NCBI RefSeq assembly: GCF_006442795.2
Contig: NZ_CP083956.1
Coordinates: 1,651,501-1,715,500 of the forward strand
Source of the DNA: Mesorhizobium sp. B1-1-8
GTDB lineage: Bacteria; Pseudomonadota; Alphaproteobacteria; Rhizobiales; Rhizobiaceae
Direction of reading: 5' to 3'
DNA: 64,000 nt
Shown: in pieces, positions 53,505-62,747 of the stretch
How the letters are laid out: every line of letters begins with the position of its first letter
How positions within the stretch are numbered: position 1 is the stretch's first letter
Notes under the pieces: generated by a model
The model's input: the letters and a program-made list of their open reading frames with translations, nothing else
What the model was told of the DNA's origin: nothing
The model's database searches: none
Translations under genes and position numbers: made by a program

Positions 53505-54689
53505 ATGGTCTATGCAACCGCTGACGGAATCTCGCACAAACGCCTGGTGGTCGGCATGGTCGGCGGCGGCCGTAACGCCTTTATCGGCGCCGTGCATAGA
53601 CTGGCGATGCGGCTCGACGACCAGATTTTGCTGGTGGCCGGTGCGCTGTCCTCGGACCCCGAAAACGCAGCCGCCTCAGCCGCCGAGATCGGCATCGCGC
53701 CCGACCGCAGCTATGCCGACTATCATGCCATGGCAAAGGCGGAAGCGGCGCGGCCGGACGGCATCGAGGCCGTGGTCATCGTCACGCCGAACCATCTGCA
53801 CGCGCCGATCGCCACCGCCTTCCTCGAAGCCGGCATCGACGTCATCTGCGACAAGCCGCTAGCGACCACGCTGGCGGACGCCGAAGCGCTGGTGGCGCTG
53901 ACGCGGGCGAAAAAACGCCGCTTCGTCGTCACGCTCAACAACACCGGCTACGCCATGGTGCGTCAGGCGCGCGAAATGGTGGCGGCGGGCGAGCTCGGCC
54001 GCATCGTTTCGGTGCATGGCGCCTATATCCAGGACTGGCTGACCAGGCCGATCGATGCCGAGGGCCAGAAGCAGGCCGAATGGCGCACCGACCCGGCGCG
54101 CGCCGGGCAATCGGCGGTGCTGGCCGACATCGGCGTGCATGCCTTCAACCTGGCGAGCTTTATCTCCGGCTTCGAGGCCGAGGCGGTCTCGGCCGACCTG
54201 TTCACCGCCGTGCCCGGCCGGCGGCTCGACGACAATGCGCATGTCATGGTGCGCTGGACCGGCGGTGCGCGCGGCACCATCCTCGCCAGCCAGACCTCGC
54301 CCGGCCACTACAACGACCTCTCGGTGCGCATCTACGGCGACAAGGCCGGGCTGGAATGGTCCGGCGCGCGGCCTGAGGAGCTGCGCTTCTCGCCCTATGG
54401 CGAGGAAACGCGCACGCTGGCGCGCGGCGGCCATGGCTCGACGTCGGAAGCGCGGCGCGTCTCGCGCATGCCGGCCGCGCATCCTGAAGGCTACATCGAG
54501 GCCTTCGCCAATTTCTACCGCGACGCCGCTGACATCATTCGCGCGCATCGCTCGGGCAGCGCGGTCGACACGGCCCGAACGGCGCAGGTGCCAGACGTCG
54601 TCGATGGCGCGCGCGGCGTGAAGTTCGTCGCAGCGGCGGTGGCGTCGAATGCGGCAGGAGGGGCGTGGACGCCGGCGCGGTTCGGATAA
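53505..54689 (+). CDS. Gfo/Idh/MocA family oxidoreductase
   Basis: The 394-residue NAD(P)-dependent dehydrogenase has the Rossmann motif VVGMVGGGRNAFIGAVHRLA, the catalytic Lys motif DVICDKPLATTLADAEALVA, and the Asp/His pair of VLADIGVHAFNLASFISG. Such enzymes oxidise inositols, sugars or sugar derivatives. ATG 53505 has a GGAGGA about 11 bases upstream; the longer frame from 53265 crosses the promoter. It is divergent from rpiR and probably works with the TIM-barrel isomerase. Confidence 0.9.
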   Translation: MVYATADGISHKRLVVGMVGGGRNAFIGAVHRLAMRLDDQILLVAGALSSDPENAAASAAEIGIAPDRSYADYHAMAKAEAARPDGIEAVVIVTPNHLHAPIATAFLEAGIDVICDKPLATTLADAEALVALTRAKKRRFVVTLNNTGYAMVRQAREMVAAGELGRIVSVHGAYIQDWLTRPIDAEGQKQAEWRTDPARAGQSAVLADIGVHAFNLASFISGFEAEAVSADLFTAVPGRRLDDNAHVMVRWTGGARGTILASQTSPGHYNDLSVRIYGDKAGLEWSGARPEELRFSPYGEETRTLARGGHGSTSEARRVSRMPAAHPEGYIEAFANFYRDAADIIRAHRSGSAVDTARTAQVPDVVDGARGVKFVAAAVASNAAGGAWTPARFG

Positions 54690-54720
54690 GCGCTGTGTCC
54701 TCTTGCGTGTTTGAGATAAG

Positions 54721-55347
54721 TCAGTCTGCACCGCGATCGACGACGGATAGGTCCGTCTGCCGGTGCTCGCCATCGATCAGGGGTGAAAGCCCGTCGAGCA
54801 CCAGGCTTCTGAACATGGCGTCGACGCGGGACGGCAGGAGTTTCGGCTTTCGCCCGAACCACCAGTTCAGAGTCGTAAGGAAAGCGCCGACGATGAATTG
54901 CACGAGGAAGTCGCGCGGGATTGTGTCGCCATTGAGGGTCGACGACAGCTCCCGTCGTACCACCTCTGACAGGATCAGGCGTATCTCGTTCTCCGTCACG
55001 GCGCCGCCTCGCCCGCCGATCAGCGTGCGGTAGTGGTCGGCGTACCGGGCTGCGTGCTCGAACATGGCCGTGCTGAAGCCGAGCGGGTCGTCGTGTGAGG
55101 ACCCGGCTGTCGCGCTCGGCACGGATCGCGCCTCCTTGAGCTCTTCCCGAAGCATCTGGAACCCGCTGCGCAGCAGATCCTCCTTGCCGGTATAGTGCGC
55201 GTAGAATGTCGATCGGCCGACATCGGCTTCATCGATGATTTCCTGCACGGTCAGAACCTCGTAGCCCTTGCGCAGCATCAGCGTGAGAAGCGCCTGGTGA
55301 AGGGCTTTGCGGGTACGGGCGGCTCGGCGATCAATTGACTGCGACAT
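54721..55347 (-). CDS. TetR family transcriptional regulator
   Basis: The 208-residue regulator has the TetR HTH LTVQEIIDEADVGRSTFYAH followed by YTGKEDLLRSGFQML, and a helical C-terminal ligand domain. ATG 55347 follows GGAGTGATC; the extension to 55449 is not needed. It is divergent from a methyltransferase gene, the usual arrangement for a TetR regulating its neighbour. A perfect 14-bp palindrome in the gap is a candidate operator. Confidence 0.9.
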   Translation of the reverse strand: MSQSIDRRAARTRKALHQALLTLMLRKGYEVLTVQEIIDEADVGRSTFYAHYTGKEDLLRSGFQMLREELKEARSVPSATAGSSHDDPLGFSTAMFEHAARYADHYRTLIGGRGGAVTENEIRLILSEVVRRELSSTLNGDTIPRDFLVQFIVGAFLTTLNWWFGRKPKLLPSRVDAMFRSLVLDGLSPLIDGEHRQTDLSVVDRGAD

Positions 55348-55422
55348 GATCACTCCTTTGCTGCCCCACACTGGTGCGGCGCGCCTCTCCCGGCGTCTTT
55401 TCCAGGACGGCAGGCCCGGATT

Positions 55423-55436
55423 GTCCGTTAACGGAC
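55423..55436. promoter_or_regulatory. Perfect palindrome GTCCGTTAACGGAC, candidate TetR operator
   Basis: This 14-base perfect palindrome lies 76 bases before the tetR start and about 140 bases before the methyltransferase start, in their divergent control region. TetR repressors bind such symmetric sites. The link is inference. Confidence 0.5.
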
Positions 55437-55576
55437 GTTCCACCCGCATCGTTCGTCGAAATCCCGGACTGAGTGTCCATTATCATACTCATTGTTTCGA
55501 AGCTTCATCAACTCGGCAGCCACTGTGCCGGTGTTGCCGGGTTTCGAACTGCTGTTGAAAGAAGGACGTGGTGAAC

Positions 55577-56233
55577 ATGCACCATATGCGAAGCGAAGCG
55601 CGTGCCGCCGGGGCCGCAATCGGCCCGGAAGCCAAGGGCATCGGCTTTCCACGCCTCTATGACCTGCTGGTCTTCATGCTGACCCGCGGGCGTGACCGGG
55701 CCTATCGCGAGGCACTGCTCGATCTGGCCGGTCTGGCGCCCGGTTTCCGGCTGCTGGACGTCGGATGCGGCACCGGCACCCAGGCGATTTCGGCCTGGCG
55801 CCGCGTGCAGCCCGGCGGATCGGTGATTGGTGTCGACGTCTCCGAAAAGATGCTTGCCACCGCTCGCCGCAAGGCGAGCCGGGCCGGCCTCGATATCCCA
55901 TTCCATCATGCCGATGCGGCCGAGCTGCCGTTCGAAGATGGGCGCTTCGATGCGGTCACTTTCACGACAGTGCTGCACATGGTGCCGGAGGCGCGTCGCG
56001 GCCTTTGCCTGCGCGAGGCCGCGCGTGTTCTGCCCCCTGGCGGACGGCTGTTGCTGATCGACTATGCCGGCCCGTTGAGCGAGCGCAGACATATGTCGGC
56101 AAAGCATGGCCTGCATGGACAATTCGACCTGCATCGCCTCCGCGAACCGCTGGCGGCGGCAGGGTTCGAGCGCATCGAAGATGGCCCACTCAACTGGCTT
56201 GGCCTGCACTTCCTGCGCGCCGTGAGGGTATGA
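55577..56233 (+). CDS. Class I SAM-dependent methyltransferase
   Basis: The 218-residue protein has SAM motif I RLLDVGCGTGTQAISAWRRV, the acidic loop VIGVDVSEKMLATARRKA, motif II LPFEDGRFDAVTFTTVLHMV and a late PGGRLLLIDYAGP, as in UbiE/Methyltransf_11 enzymes. Substrate is unknown. ATG 55577 was chosen; GTG 55568/55571 (close to AAGGA) and ATG 55586 are alternatives. It is divergent from tetR and probably regulated by it. Confidence 0.85.
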   Translation: MHHMRSEARAAGAAIGPEAKGIGFPRLYDLLVFMLTRGRDRAYREALLDLAGLAPGFRLLDVGCGTGTQAISAWRRVQPGGSVIGVDVSEKMLATARRKASRAGLDIPFHHADAAELPFEDGRFDAVTFTTVLHMVPEARRGLCLREAARVLPPGGRLLLIDYAGPLSERRHMSAKHGLHGQFDLHRLREPLAAAGFERIEDGPLNWLGLHFLRAVRV

Positions 56234-56235
56234 CG

Positions 56236-56340
56236 ATTGCGATCACGCCGACGGCGGCGCAGATGCCCGACGTAATCATGGCGCCGAGCCCCACGACGGT
56301 ATCGACGAAGAAGCGCTGCGAAAGGACGAACAGCACTAGA
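56236..56340 (-). pseudogene. Possible 3' remnant of a membrane protein gene
   Basis: The minus strand reads LVLFVLSQRFFVDTVVGLGA then MITSGICAAVGVIAIVI, hydrophobic and without stops for about 35 codons. The first part resembles the end of carbohydrate ABC permeases (QRxFVxGxxxGA). It begins right at the edge of the palindromic repeat and has no start or upstream gene, so it may be a decayed fragment or chance. Confidence 0.25.
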
Positions 56341-56442
56341 GCGTTTCACCGTTTCATGGAAACGGCGAAACACTCTATTTCTTTGTTTTTACGCAATTCC
56401 GGACGGAAAACCGTGTCACACTTTTCCTGGAATTGCTCTAGC
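56337..56442. repeat. Hairpin plus GACGGAAAACCG palindromic repeat
   Basis: A long stem TAGAGCGTTTCACCGTTTC/GAAACGGCGAAACACTCTA (56337-56379, two mismatches) is followed by TTTTTACGCAATTCCGGACG and CTTTTCCTGGAATTGCTCTA. The arrangement matches that at 8021-8139. It separates the methyltransferase from the end of the GGDEF-EAL gene. Confidence 0.8.
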
Positions 56443-59092
56443 TTGCGACGCGCAACCGACGAGTTCGAATAAAGCTTCTCAGCGCATCGGCATCCATCGC
56501 ATGCCCGAATGCGTAGCCTTGCAGTATGTCGCAGCCAAGGCCTTTGAGCAGACGTGCGTGCTTCATCGTCTCGACGCCTTCAGCAATGATCTCGATGCCC
56601 AGGGATTTGCCGATTTCGATAATCGAGGAGACAACTTGCCTTTGCCGGGGTGAGTTCACGATAGGATCGACAAGCTGGCGATCTATCTTCAGGCGGCGAG
56701 GCTGCAATTTGAGCAAACTGACAATGGAAGCATAGCCGGTGCCGAAATCGTCGATTTCGATGTCGATGCCGAGTTGCTTGATCTGCTCAACGTTCCACGT
56801 GACCAGATCGTCGTTGTCGTCGAGGAAGATCGACTCGACGAGCTCGAAGGAAAAAGTCCCTTTTCTGATGTTGAGCTCCCGCAGACTCTTCAGGAGTTCC
56901 CCGTCTTGAAGGCGGCGCGCCGAAACGTTGACCGACATGCGCGGGATACCAATCTTCTCGGCAGACCATGCCTCGAAATCTAAAAGTGACTGGTGGAGGA
57001 TTTTCTGGTCTATTGTCGAGACGACGTTCAGTTCCTCGGCAGTCTTCAGGAAAGCGTCAGGCGCCAGAATGCCTTTCTCTGGATGTCTCCACCGCGCCAG
57101 TGCTTCAACGCCGACAATATCCAGCGTCTTGGCGTCGAATTGAGGCTGGTAGAATGCGATGAACTCGTTTCGCTCGAGACCGGCCAGAATCTCGTCGGCA
57201 ACTCTCTTCGTGTTGACGATTTCGCTTTGCAGCTCTCCACTGAAGAATTCGTGCCGGTTGCGGCCCCGCCTTTTTGCCCGGTAGAGGGCAATATCGGCGT
57301 TCACCAGCAACTGCCTGGCATCGGCGTCCCTGCCATTGTCGATTGCAATTCCGACGCTGACGCCAAAGCGACATTCATGGCCGTGATAATAAACAGGTCT
57401 GCGCATCTGCTCGATAATGCGGTCGGCGAGCACGGCCGGCTGGGCGACATCGTTATGCACCGTGCAGAGCACGATGAATTCGTCTCCGCCAATCCGGGCG
57501 ACGAAGCCGCGGTCGCCGACGTTGGACTTAAGAACGGATGACGCATGCACCAGCATCGCATCGCCCGCCGCGTGGCCGAGCGTGTCGTTGATGTGCTTGA
57601 AGCGGTCCAGATCGACATGAAGCAGCGCTGCACAGCCGCCGCCCAGCCTGGCCTTTGCCGCATAATCTTCCAGCACCTGGTCCAGGTACCGCCGATTGGG
57701 CAAATCCGTCAGCGAATCGTGCAGGGCGACGTGTTCTATGCGTGCCTTGGCGGACTCGAGTTCGGTATTTTTCGACTCGGTCAGCTGTTTTGCGCGAACG
57801 AGATCGGTGTTCAGCAACACGTCTGCCGTCACGTCCCATTCGGCGCCGACCATTCGCGGCGAATTGTTTGCGGTCTGGTAAAAGATCGCCCTGGAGCGGA
57901 CGTGACGAATTTCGCCATCCGGACGAACAACCCGGTATTCCGATGAATATGTGCTCCGCCCGGCCACGGCATTGTCGAAGTCTGCAAGCGCGCGAGGCAG
58001 ATCCTCGGGATGAATGGCCCCGGCCCAGTCCGAATATCCGCGCGGCCCGCCATCTGCCTCCCTGCCGTATATTTCGTTGACGCGATCGTCCCAAGTGAGA
58101 TGGTTGGTTTCGAGATCGTGCTCCCAAACGCCGATGGCCGACGCCTCCAGGGCAAGTTCCAGCCGTCGCGAAAGCCGATGCAGTTCCCAGTAGTTTCGCT
58201 GTCTTTCGTCAATCAGGCGGCCTGCCGCCAGGAAGGGGGTCAAGATCAATGCCGCCGCCGCCGCCATGATCGCCCGGAACTCCCAGGCGTTGGCGGGCGT
58301 GGTGGGCCAGCCGCTCCTGGGAATCGCGGCGATCTGCCACGAACCGGATGGGACAAAAACGTCGGCCGTCACCGGATCGCTTTGGACGACCCGCTCGTCA
58401 CCGAAGAACCGGACTCCGCCGGCGCCAAGAGCGTCATTGCCGATGAGCGCGATGTCGATCCCGAGATCCTTGTCGAGAAGGCCGCTCGCCTGGTAAAGGC
58501 GCTGCACGTCGACGACCGCGGAAACGATGCCCCAGAACCGGTCGGTATTGCCCGCGCTTTTGACGAATACCGGAAATCGGCCAACGAAGCCCTGTCCTCC
58601 CTGCGCCAGATCGACCGGGCCGGCGAGAATGGGCCTGCGCTCGTCGCGCGCGCGCAAGGCAGCCGCACGCTGCTGGTCGTTCTTGCGGTAGTCGAGGCCG
58701 ATGGCTTTCTCGTTGCCGGCCATCGGATACATCAGGGAAATGACCAGGTCCGGCGCGCCGGCAATGTTGCGAAGTTGGGACTCTTCGTTGAACAGGCGGC
58801 TGGCAAGCTCAGCGAAACGTTGCTGTCCCATGTAGGGTTCGGTCGTGACTGCCGCGACCAGGCCTCGCGCCAGTTGAAAATTGCCGTTGATGTTGCCTTC
58901 GAGCTTGGCGCGAATGACGTTGACCTTGGCCAGCACATCCGCGCGGGAGGCCTGGTCCGAGACGATCTTGTTCTGATGGTCCGCGAACACGGCGCAAACG
59001 GCAATAACGACGATCGCGATCGCCGCCGGAATTCTTGCCGGTGAAAAAACGGCCGCCTTCACACGGCCTAACCTGTTGGCGAAAAGAGCCAA
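56438..59092 (-). CDS. CHASE-PAS-GGDEF-EAL cyclic-di-GMP enzyme
   Basis: The 884-residue inner-membrane protein has two membrane helices (about 16-36 and 270-290) flanking a periplasmic CHASE-like sensor, then PAS/PAC (about 310-440). GGDEF follows with an intact site (FVARIGGDEFIVLC), then EAL with VGVEALARWRHPEKG, NVSARRLQD and EIDDFGTGYASI all present. The I-site Arg-x-x-Asp is absent before GGDEF. Both c-di-GMP synthase and phosphodiesterase activities look possible. The start is TTG 59092 without a good site; GTG 59062 (AGGTTAGGCC) is the likelier alternative. Confidence 0.92.
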   Translation of the reverse strand: MALFANRLGRVKAAVFSPARIPAAIAIVVIAVCAVFADHQNKIVSDQASRADVLAKVNVIRAKLEGNINGNFQLARGLVAAVTTEPYMGQQRFAELASRLFNEESQLRNIAGAPDLVISLMYPMAGNEKAIGLDYRKNDQQRAAALRARDERRPILAGPVDLAQGGQGFVGRFPVFVKSAGNTDRFWGIVSAVVDVQRLYQASGLLDKDLGIDIALIGNDALGAGGVRFFGDERVVQSDPVTADVFVPSGSWQIAAIPRSGWPTTPANAWEFRAIMAAAAALILTPFLAAGRLIDERQRNYWELHRLSRRLELALEASAIGVWEHDLETNHLTWDDRVNEIYGREADGGPRGYSDWAGAIHPEDLPRALADFDNAVAGRSTYSSEYRVVRPDGEIRHVRSRAIFYQTANNSPRMVGAEWDVTADVLLNTDLVRAKQLTESKNTELESAKARIEHVALHDSLTDLPNRRYLDQVLEDYAAKARLGGGCAALLHVDLDRFKHINDTLGHAAGDAMLVHASSVLKSNVGDRGFVARIGGDEFIVLCTVHNDVAQPAVLADRIIEQMRRPVYYHGHECRFGVSVGIAIDNGRDADARQLLVNADIALYRAKRRGRNRHEFFSGELQSEIVNTKRVADEILAGLERNEFIAFYQPQFDAKTLDIVGVEALARWRHPEKGILAPDAFLKTAEELNVVSTIDQKILHQSLLDFEAWSAEKIGIPRMSVNVSARRLQDGELLKSLRELNIRKGTFSFELVESIFLDDNDDLVTWNVEQIKQLGIDIEIDDFGTGYASIVSLLKLQPRRLKIDRQLVDPIVNSPRQRQVVSSIIEIGKSLGIEIIAEGVETMKHARLLKGLGCDILQGYAFGHAMDADALRSFIRTRRLRVAS

Positions 59093-59259
59093 TAGGGCAA
59101 CTTTCCCTTTGCTTCGCAGGTTCTCCGATGAGCCTGACCAATGGAAGTATTAGTGCGAAATAAATTAATTTTAGCCTTCACGATCTCTAAAAATTTGGCC
59201 TTTGGGCGCCGTTGCGCCCGGACATCGCATCCGAATTTTTCGCGAAATAATAAACAGGT

Positions 59260-59352
59260 TGCGTGAAAAACGATTCACGCGACCTGTTTCAAGTCTTTGA
59301 TTGTAAGATGTCTTTGTCCCGAAACCGCTGCGCACTTTCGGGCGAAATGCTA
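59260..59352. repeat. Composite palindromic repeat
   Basis: GTTGCGTGAAAAACGATTCA and CGCGACC form the GCGTGAA/TTCACGC hairpin. It is followed by TGTCTTTGTCCCGAAACCGC and CTTTCGGGCGAAATGCT, matching the two last units at 24370-24469. It touches the stop of the following methyltransferase gene. Confidence 0.75.
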
Positions 59353-60210
59353 ATGAGCATCGACCTTTTTTGGGATGATCCGGTAGGTCCCCAGACCACG
59401 CTTGGTCGCCCCAATTGAATAGGCCATCGGAATCTTGGGGGTATTTTCCGGCAGGCGGTACATATCCTTGCCGGCCCTGACCGCGAATGAAAAGTGCTGC
59501 CAGGAAACCGTGTCGTGCTCGTTCAGAAAATCGAGCGACATCCCCGCCTTTATCAGCGCGTTCACCACGTCGCTGATCGGATGGATCCACTCATAGTAGC
59601 GAGGATGCTTCAAGGTGCGCTCATCGCCGGTATAGGTCAGCTCCTCGTTCCAGACGAGCGGCCGCGCTATCGGCGTTCGCCAGTCGTCCTTCAATTCGAG
59701 AGCGGCAGCCTTGCGATCGCACTGAAACATCAAGGGATGGCCCTCGGCCAAATAGAGCCGGCCGCCGGGCCGCAGAAGATCGGCGACCACCCGCGCCCAA
59801 CGGAAGACATCGTCAAGCCAGTTCACCGAGCCCCAGGTGACGTAGACGATGTCATAGGTTTGATCGAGCGCCTCGACAGCCTCGTATAGCGACGCCTCCA
59901 CGAAACGAACATCGCTGCCCGCCTTGGATGCGAAATCCCGCGCGGCGGCGATTGCCCTTGGTGAAAAGTCCAGGCCGGTGACGCTGCCCGCGCCGAGATT
60001 CCTCAGGCTGATCGTGTCGAGCCCGATGTGACATTGCAGATGGACGATATCCTTCCCCGAAATGTCGCCGACCTCGCGCGTTTCCAGCTCGTAGAGATTG
60101 GACCCGCCAGACAGCACATTCTCGATGCGGTAGCTGCCCGTTCTGTCGGTCGCATGCAGTTCGGCCCGATCGTCCCAATTCAGGAGATTCGCGTCCAAAA
60201 ACGGTTCCAA
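59350..60210 (-). CDS. Class I SAM-dependent methyltransferase
   Basis: The protein of about 286 residues has SAM motif I DIVHLQCHIGLDTISLRNLG, motif II VTGLDFSPRAIAAARDFASK and a late RPGGRLYLAEGHPLMFQ. HLQCHIGLDT in place of the usual GCGTG is a recognised variant of this family. Start placed at TTG 60210 (GGGGGG upstream); the ATG at 60261 adds 17 residues. No substrate clue; the flanking genes are unrelated. Confidence 0.85.
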   Translation of the reverse strand: MEPFLDANLLNWDDRAELHATDRTGSYRIENVLSGGSNLYELETREVGDISGKDIVHLQCHIGLDTISLRNLGAGSVTGLDFSPRAIAAARDFASKAGSDVRFVEASLYEAVEALDQTYDIVYVTWGSVNWLDDVFRWARVVADLLRPGGRLYLAEGHPLMFQCDRKAAALELKDDWRTPIARPLVWNEELTYTGDERTLKHPRYYEWIHPISDVVNALIKAGMSLDFLNEHDTVSWQHFSFAVRAGKDMYRLPENTPKIPMAYSIGATKRGLGTYRIIPKKVDAH

Positions 60211-60437
60211 ACTACCCCCCCATCTCAGCTGTCGCAGGGTTAACAGCTGGTTAATGCACATTGCAGTGCGCGGACATGGACGTCAATCCCGGTGCGCCTG
60301 CGATGTGGCAGTTGGCTGCAGGCCGCCGCGGCCTGGAAGCGCAGGGCAAGAACGTGCCGAGTTTCCGAGCGATCATAGGGAGAATGAATTCTGCGCTGGG
60401 AGGCGCGCTCGGCGCCTCGCGGCGGCGGCGTCCGACA

Positions 60438-60611
60438 TCAGCTGCCAGCTACCGAGTGTTTCGGCGGCACGTCGTTCTCATCGGGATTGGGGACCGGTTC
60501 TTCGTCCGGAAGCCGCTCCGGATCGGGCTCGCGCATCGGCTTGGGGTCCGGAAACGGCGGCGGCGTCGGTACCGGCGTGGGCGTCGGGTCGGGGTTGGGG
60601 AGAATGGCCAT
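60438..60611 (-). CDS. Small Pro/Asp/Glu-rich protein
   Basis: The 57-residue ORF reads MAILPNPDPTPTPVPTPPPF then PDPKPMREPDPERLPDEEPV, a low-complexity acidic proline-rich chain with no hydrophobic segment. AAGGAAATCCCC precedes ATG 60611. The frame stays open upstream to 61262, so a longer protein cannot be excluded. It resembles short intrinsically disordered proteins of rhizobia; function is unknown. Confidence 0.55.
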   Translation of the reverse strand: MAILPNPDPTPTPVPTPPPFPDPKPMREPDPERLPDEEPVPNPDENDVPPKHSVAGS

Positions 60612-60932
60612 AAGGGGATTTCCTTTCGCTCGGGGCGCGCGCGTGGCAAGCCGTGGGCCTATGCGGATAATCTCCGAGACATCTGCCTCGCCAGAACATG
60701 ATGGAGCGCTCGCCGAACTCTGCCCTTCGTCGAGAGCCCGAGTGACGGCTGAGGCTGGCAGAACGGTCACGCCTGCGGATGGTTCCAACGCGATCTCACC
60801 GCGCTCCGGCAATGCCGGACCTGAATGACGATCAAATGATTCGTTATCGCGCATTTTGGCCTTGCCGGCCCCAAGCCGCGCCATAGTTCCCTTGCGGGTG
60901 GGTGGTCCTCTGCCGATGATTAGGAGGCGGCC
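60612..60932. other. Gap between divergent small genes
   Basis: This 321-base interval lies between the starts of the proline-rich protein and the TTG-started gene. It has an in-frame upstream extension of the former (from MARLGAGKAKMRDNE) without a convincing ribosome site. No repeat or clear promoter motif was seen. Confidence 0.4.
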
Positions 60933-61367
60933 TTGAAGCACCAAACCGTTGACCAACTCAATGCCGTTGCCGACGTTCATGCCGAAGCAACGGTTCTCTT
61001 CGCCAGTCGGGGGCAACGCCTCGAACGCTGGGCGCAACTTCTCGATCAAGATCCCGGCCGGCGCCTCACGGCGCTCGCAGGCACCGAATACGCAACGCCT
61101 GAAGTGCGCGAAAAAATGCGTGCTGCCGGATCGCCGATCACGGTCGCTTTCGACGATCCGATCTTTCGCGCCCAGGGCTTGCGGGATGACACCTATGGCG
61201 AGGCCAAGCGCTTCTTCGAAATGAGCGACTGGCAGTTGCACGAAGTCGTCTGCCATTGCCATGTCGGCGCCAACCTGCCGGCACGCTGGGCGGCGTCACG
61301 CGTGCGCGCGGCGATCTCGCCGGGAGCCGGCATCTTCGCCTGGCTGAGAGGCGTGTTCATGCACTGA
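60933..61367 (+). CDS. Unrecognised 144-residue protein
   Basis: A TTG at 60933 follows AGGAGG with five-base spacing, which decides the start. The soluble protein has an acidic, helical character with segments ATVLFASRGQRLERWAQLLD, TEYATPEVREKMRAAGSPIT and FEMSDWQLHEVVCHCHVGAN. The Cys-His-Cys-His cluster (VVCHCHVG) could bind a metal. No family is recognised. It is convergent with the orphan nuoD gene. Confidence 0.7.
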   Translation: MKHQTVDQLNAVADVHAEATVLFASRGQRLERWAQLLDQDPGRRLTALAGTEYATPEVREKMRAAGSPITVAFDDPIFRAQGLRDDTYGEAKRFFEMSDWQLHEVVCHCHVGANLPARWAASRVRAAISPGAGIFAWLRGVFMH

Positions 61368-61493
61368 CCTGACCGCCGCGGTTCGCGAACCGGTTGGTGG
61401 TCCAGGCAAGGGTGTGTCAGAGCAATTGGCGGGGAGAGCCGATCTCCCCGCCAAGCGGACAGCTGCGTTCGGCAGCCGATGCCGGGGACATCA

Positions 61494-62684
61494 TCAGCGA
61501 TCGATTTCGCCGAAGACGATGTCAAGCGAACCGATGATCGCCGCGACGTCGGCGACCATGTGTCCGCGCGACAGGAAGTCCATTGCCTGCAGATGGGCGA
61601 AAGACGGCGCACGTATCTTGCAGCGATAGGGTACATTGCCGCCGTCCGAGACCAGATAGACGCCGAATTCGCCTTTCGGCGCTTCCACCGCGGCATAGAC
61701 TTCTCCAGGCGGGACGCGATGCCCTTCGGTGTATAGCTTGAAATGATGGATCGTCGCTTCCATCGAGCGCTTCATGGTGGCGCGCGGCGGCGGCGTGATC
61801 TTCTGGTTCGGGACGGCGACCGGGCCGTGCCCGTCGGGCGAGCGCAGCTTCTCCAGGCATTGCCTCATGATCCGCACCGACTGCCGCATCTCCTCCATGC
61901 GCACGAGATAGCGGTCGTAGCAATCGCCGTTCTTGCCGACGGGAATGTCGAAATCCATCTCAGGGTAGCATTCGTAAGGCTGCGCCTTGCGCAGATCCCA
62001 TGCCGCGCCCGAGCCACGCACCATGGGGCCGGAGAACCCAAAAGCCCAGGCATCATCCTGTCCGATCACGCCGACGTCGACATTGCGCTGCTTGAAGATG
62101 CGGTTTTCGGTCAAGAGTTCATCGAGATTGCTCAATGCTTTGAGGAACGGATCGCAGAAATCCCAGATGTCGTCGAGCAACTGCCCCGGCAGATCCTGGT
62201 GCACGCCGCCGACCCTGAAATAGTTCGCGTGCATGCGGGCGCCGGACGCACGCTCGTAGAAGACCATCAGCTTCTCGCGTTCGGCGAAGCCCCAGAGCGG
62301 CGGCGTCAGCGCGCCGATATCCATGGCCTGCGTGGTGATGTTGAGCAGGTGCGACAGCAGCCGTCCGATCTCGCAAAACAGCACGCGGATCAGCTGTCCG
62401 CGCCGCGGGACCGATAGTTCGAGCAGCTTCTCGGCGGCAAGGCAAAAGGCATGCTCCTGGTTCATCGGCGCCACATAGTCGAGGCGGTCGAAATAGGGCA
62501 GCGCCTGCAGGTAGTTCTTGTATTCGATCAGCTTCTCGGTGCCGCGATGCAGCAGGCCGATATGCGGATCGGCACGGTCGACGATCTCGCCGTCCAGTTC
62601 CAGCACCAGCCTGAGCACGCCGTGCGCCGAGGGGTGCTGCGGTCCGAAGTTGAGGGTGAAGCTGCGGACTGCCGCTTCGGCCAT
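61494..62684 (-). CDS. nuoD: NADH-quinone oxidoreductase subunit D, orphan copy
   Basis: The 396-residue protein is a full-length NuoD-like 49-kDa subunit: [20 protein letters not shown] at the N-terminus, [40 protein letters not shown] and a C-terminal [16 protein letters not shown]. NuoD forms part of the quinone site of Complex I at the membrane. No other nuo gene is adjacent; the neighbours are small proteins. It may be a second copy beside a main nuo operon elsewhere. ATG 62684 is preceded by GCGGAGGGCC. Confidence 0.93.
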   Translation of the reverse strand: MAEAAVRSFTLNFGPQHPSAHGVLRLVLELDGEIVDRADPHIGLLHRGTEKLIEYKNYLQALPYFDRLDYVAPMNQEHAFCLAAEKLLELSVPRRGQLIRVLFCEIGRLLSHLLNITTQAMDIGALTPPLWGFAEREKLMVFYERASGARMHANYFRVGGVHQDLPGQLLDDIWDFCDPFLKALSNLDELLTENRIFKQRNVDVGVIGQDDAWAFGFSGPMVRGSGAAWDLRKAQPYECYPEMDFDIPVGKNGDCYDRYLVRMEEMRQSVRIMRQCLEKLRSPDGHGPVAVPNQKITPPPRATMKRSMEATIHHFKLYTEGHRVPPGEVYAAVEAPKGEFGVYLVSDGGNVPYRCKIRAPSFAHLQAMDFLSRGHMVADVAAIIGSLDIVFGEIDR

Positions 62685-62747
62685 GAGGCCCTCCGCGAGA
62701 TTGGTTCGTTATGGCCTAAGCCGGTCGGCTGCGCTTGATGGCCGCGG

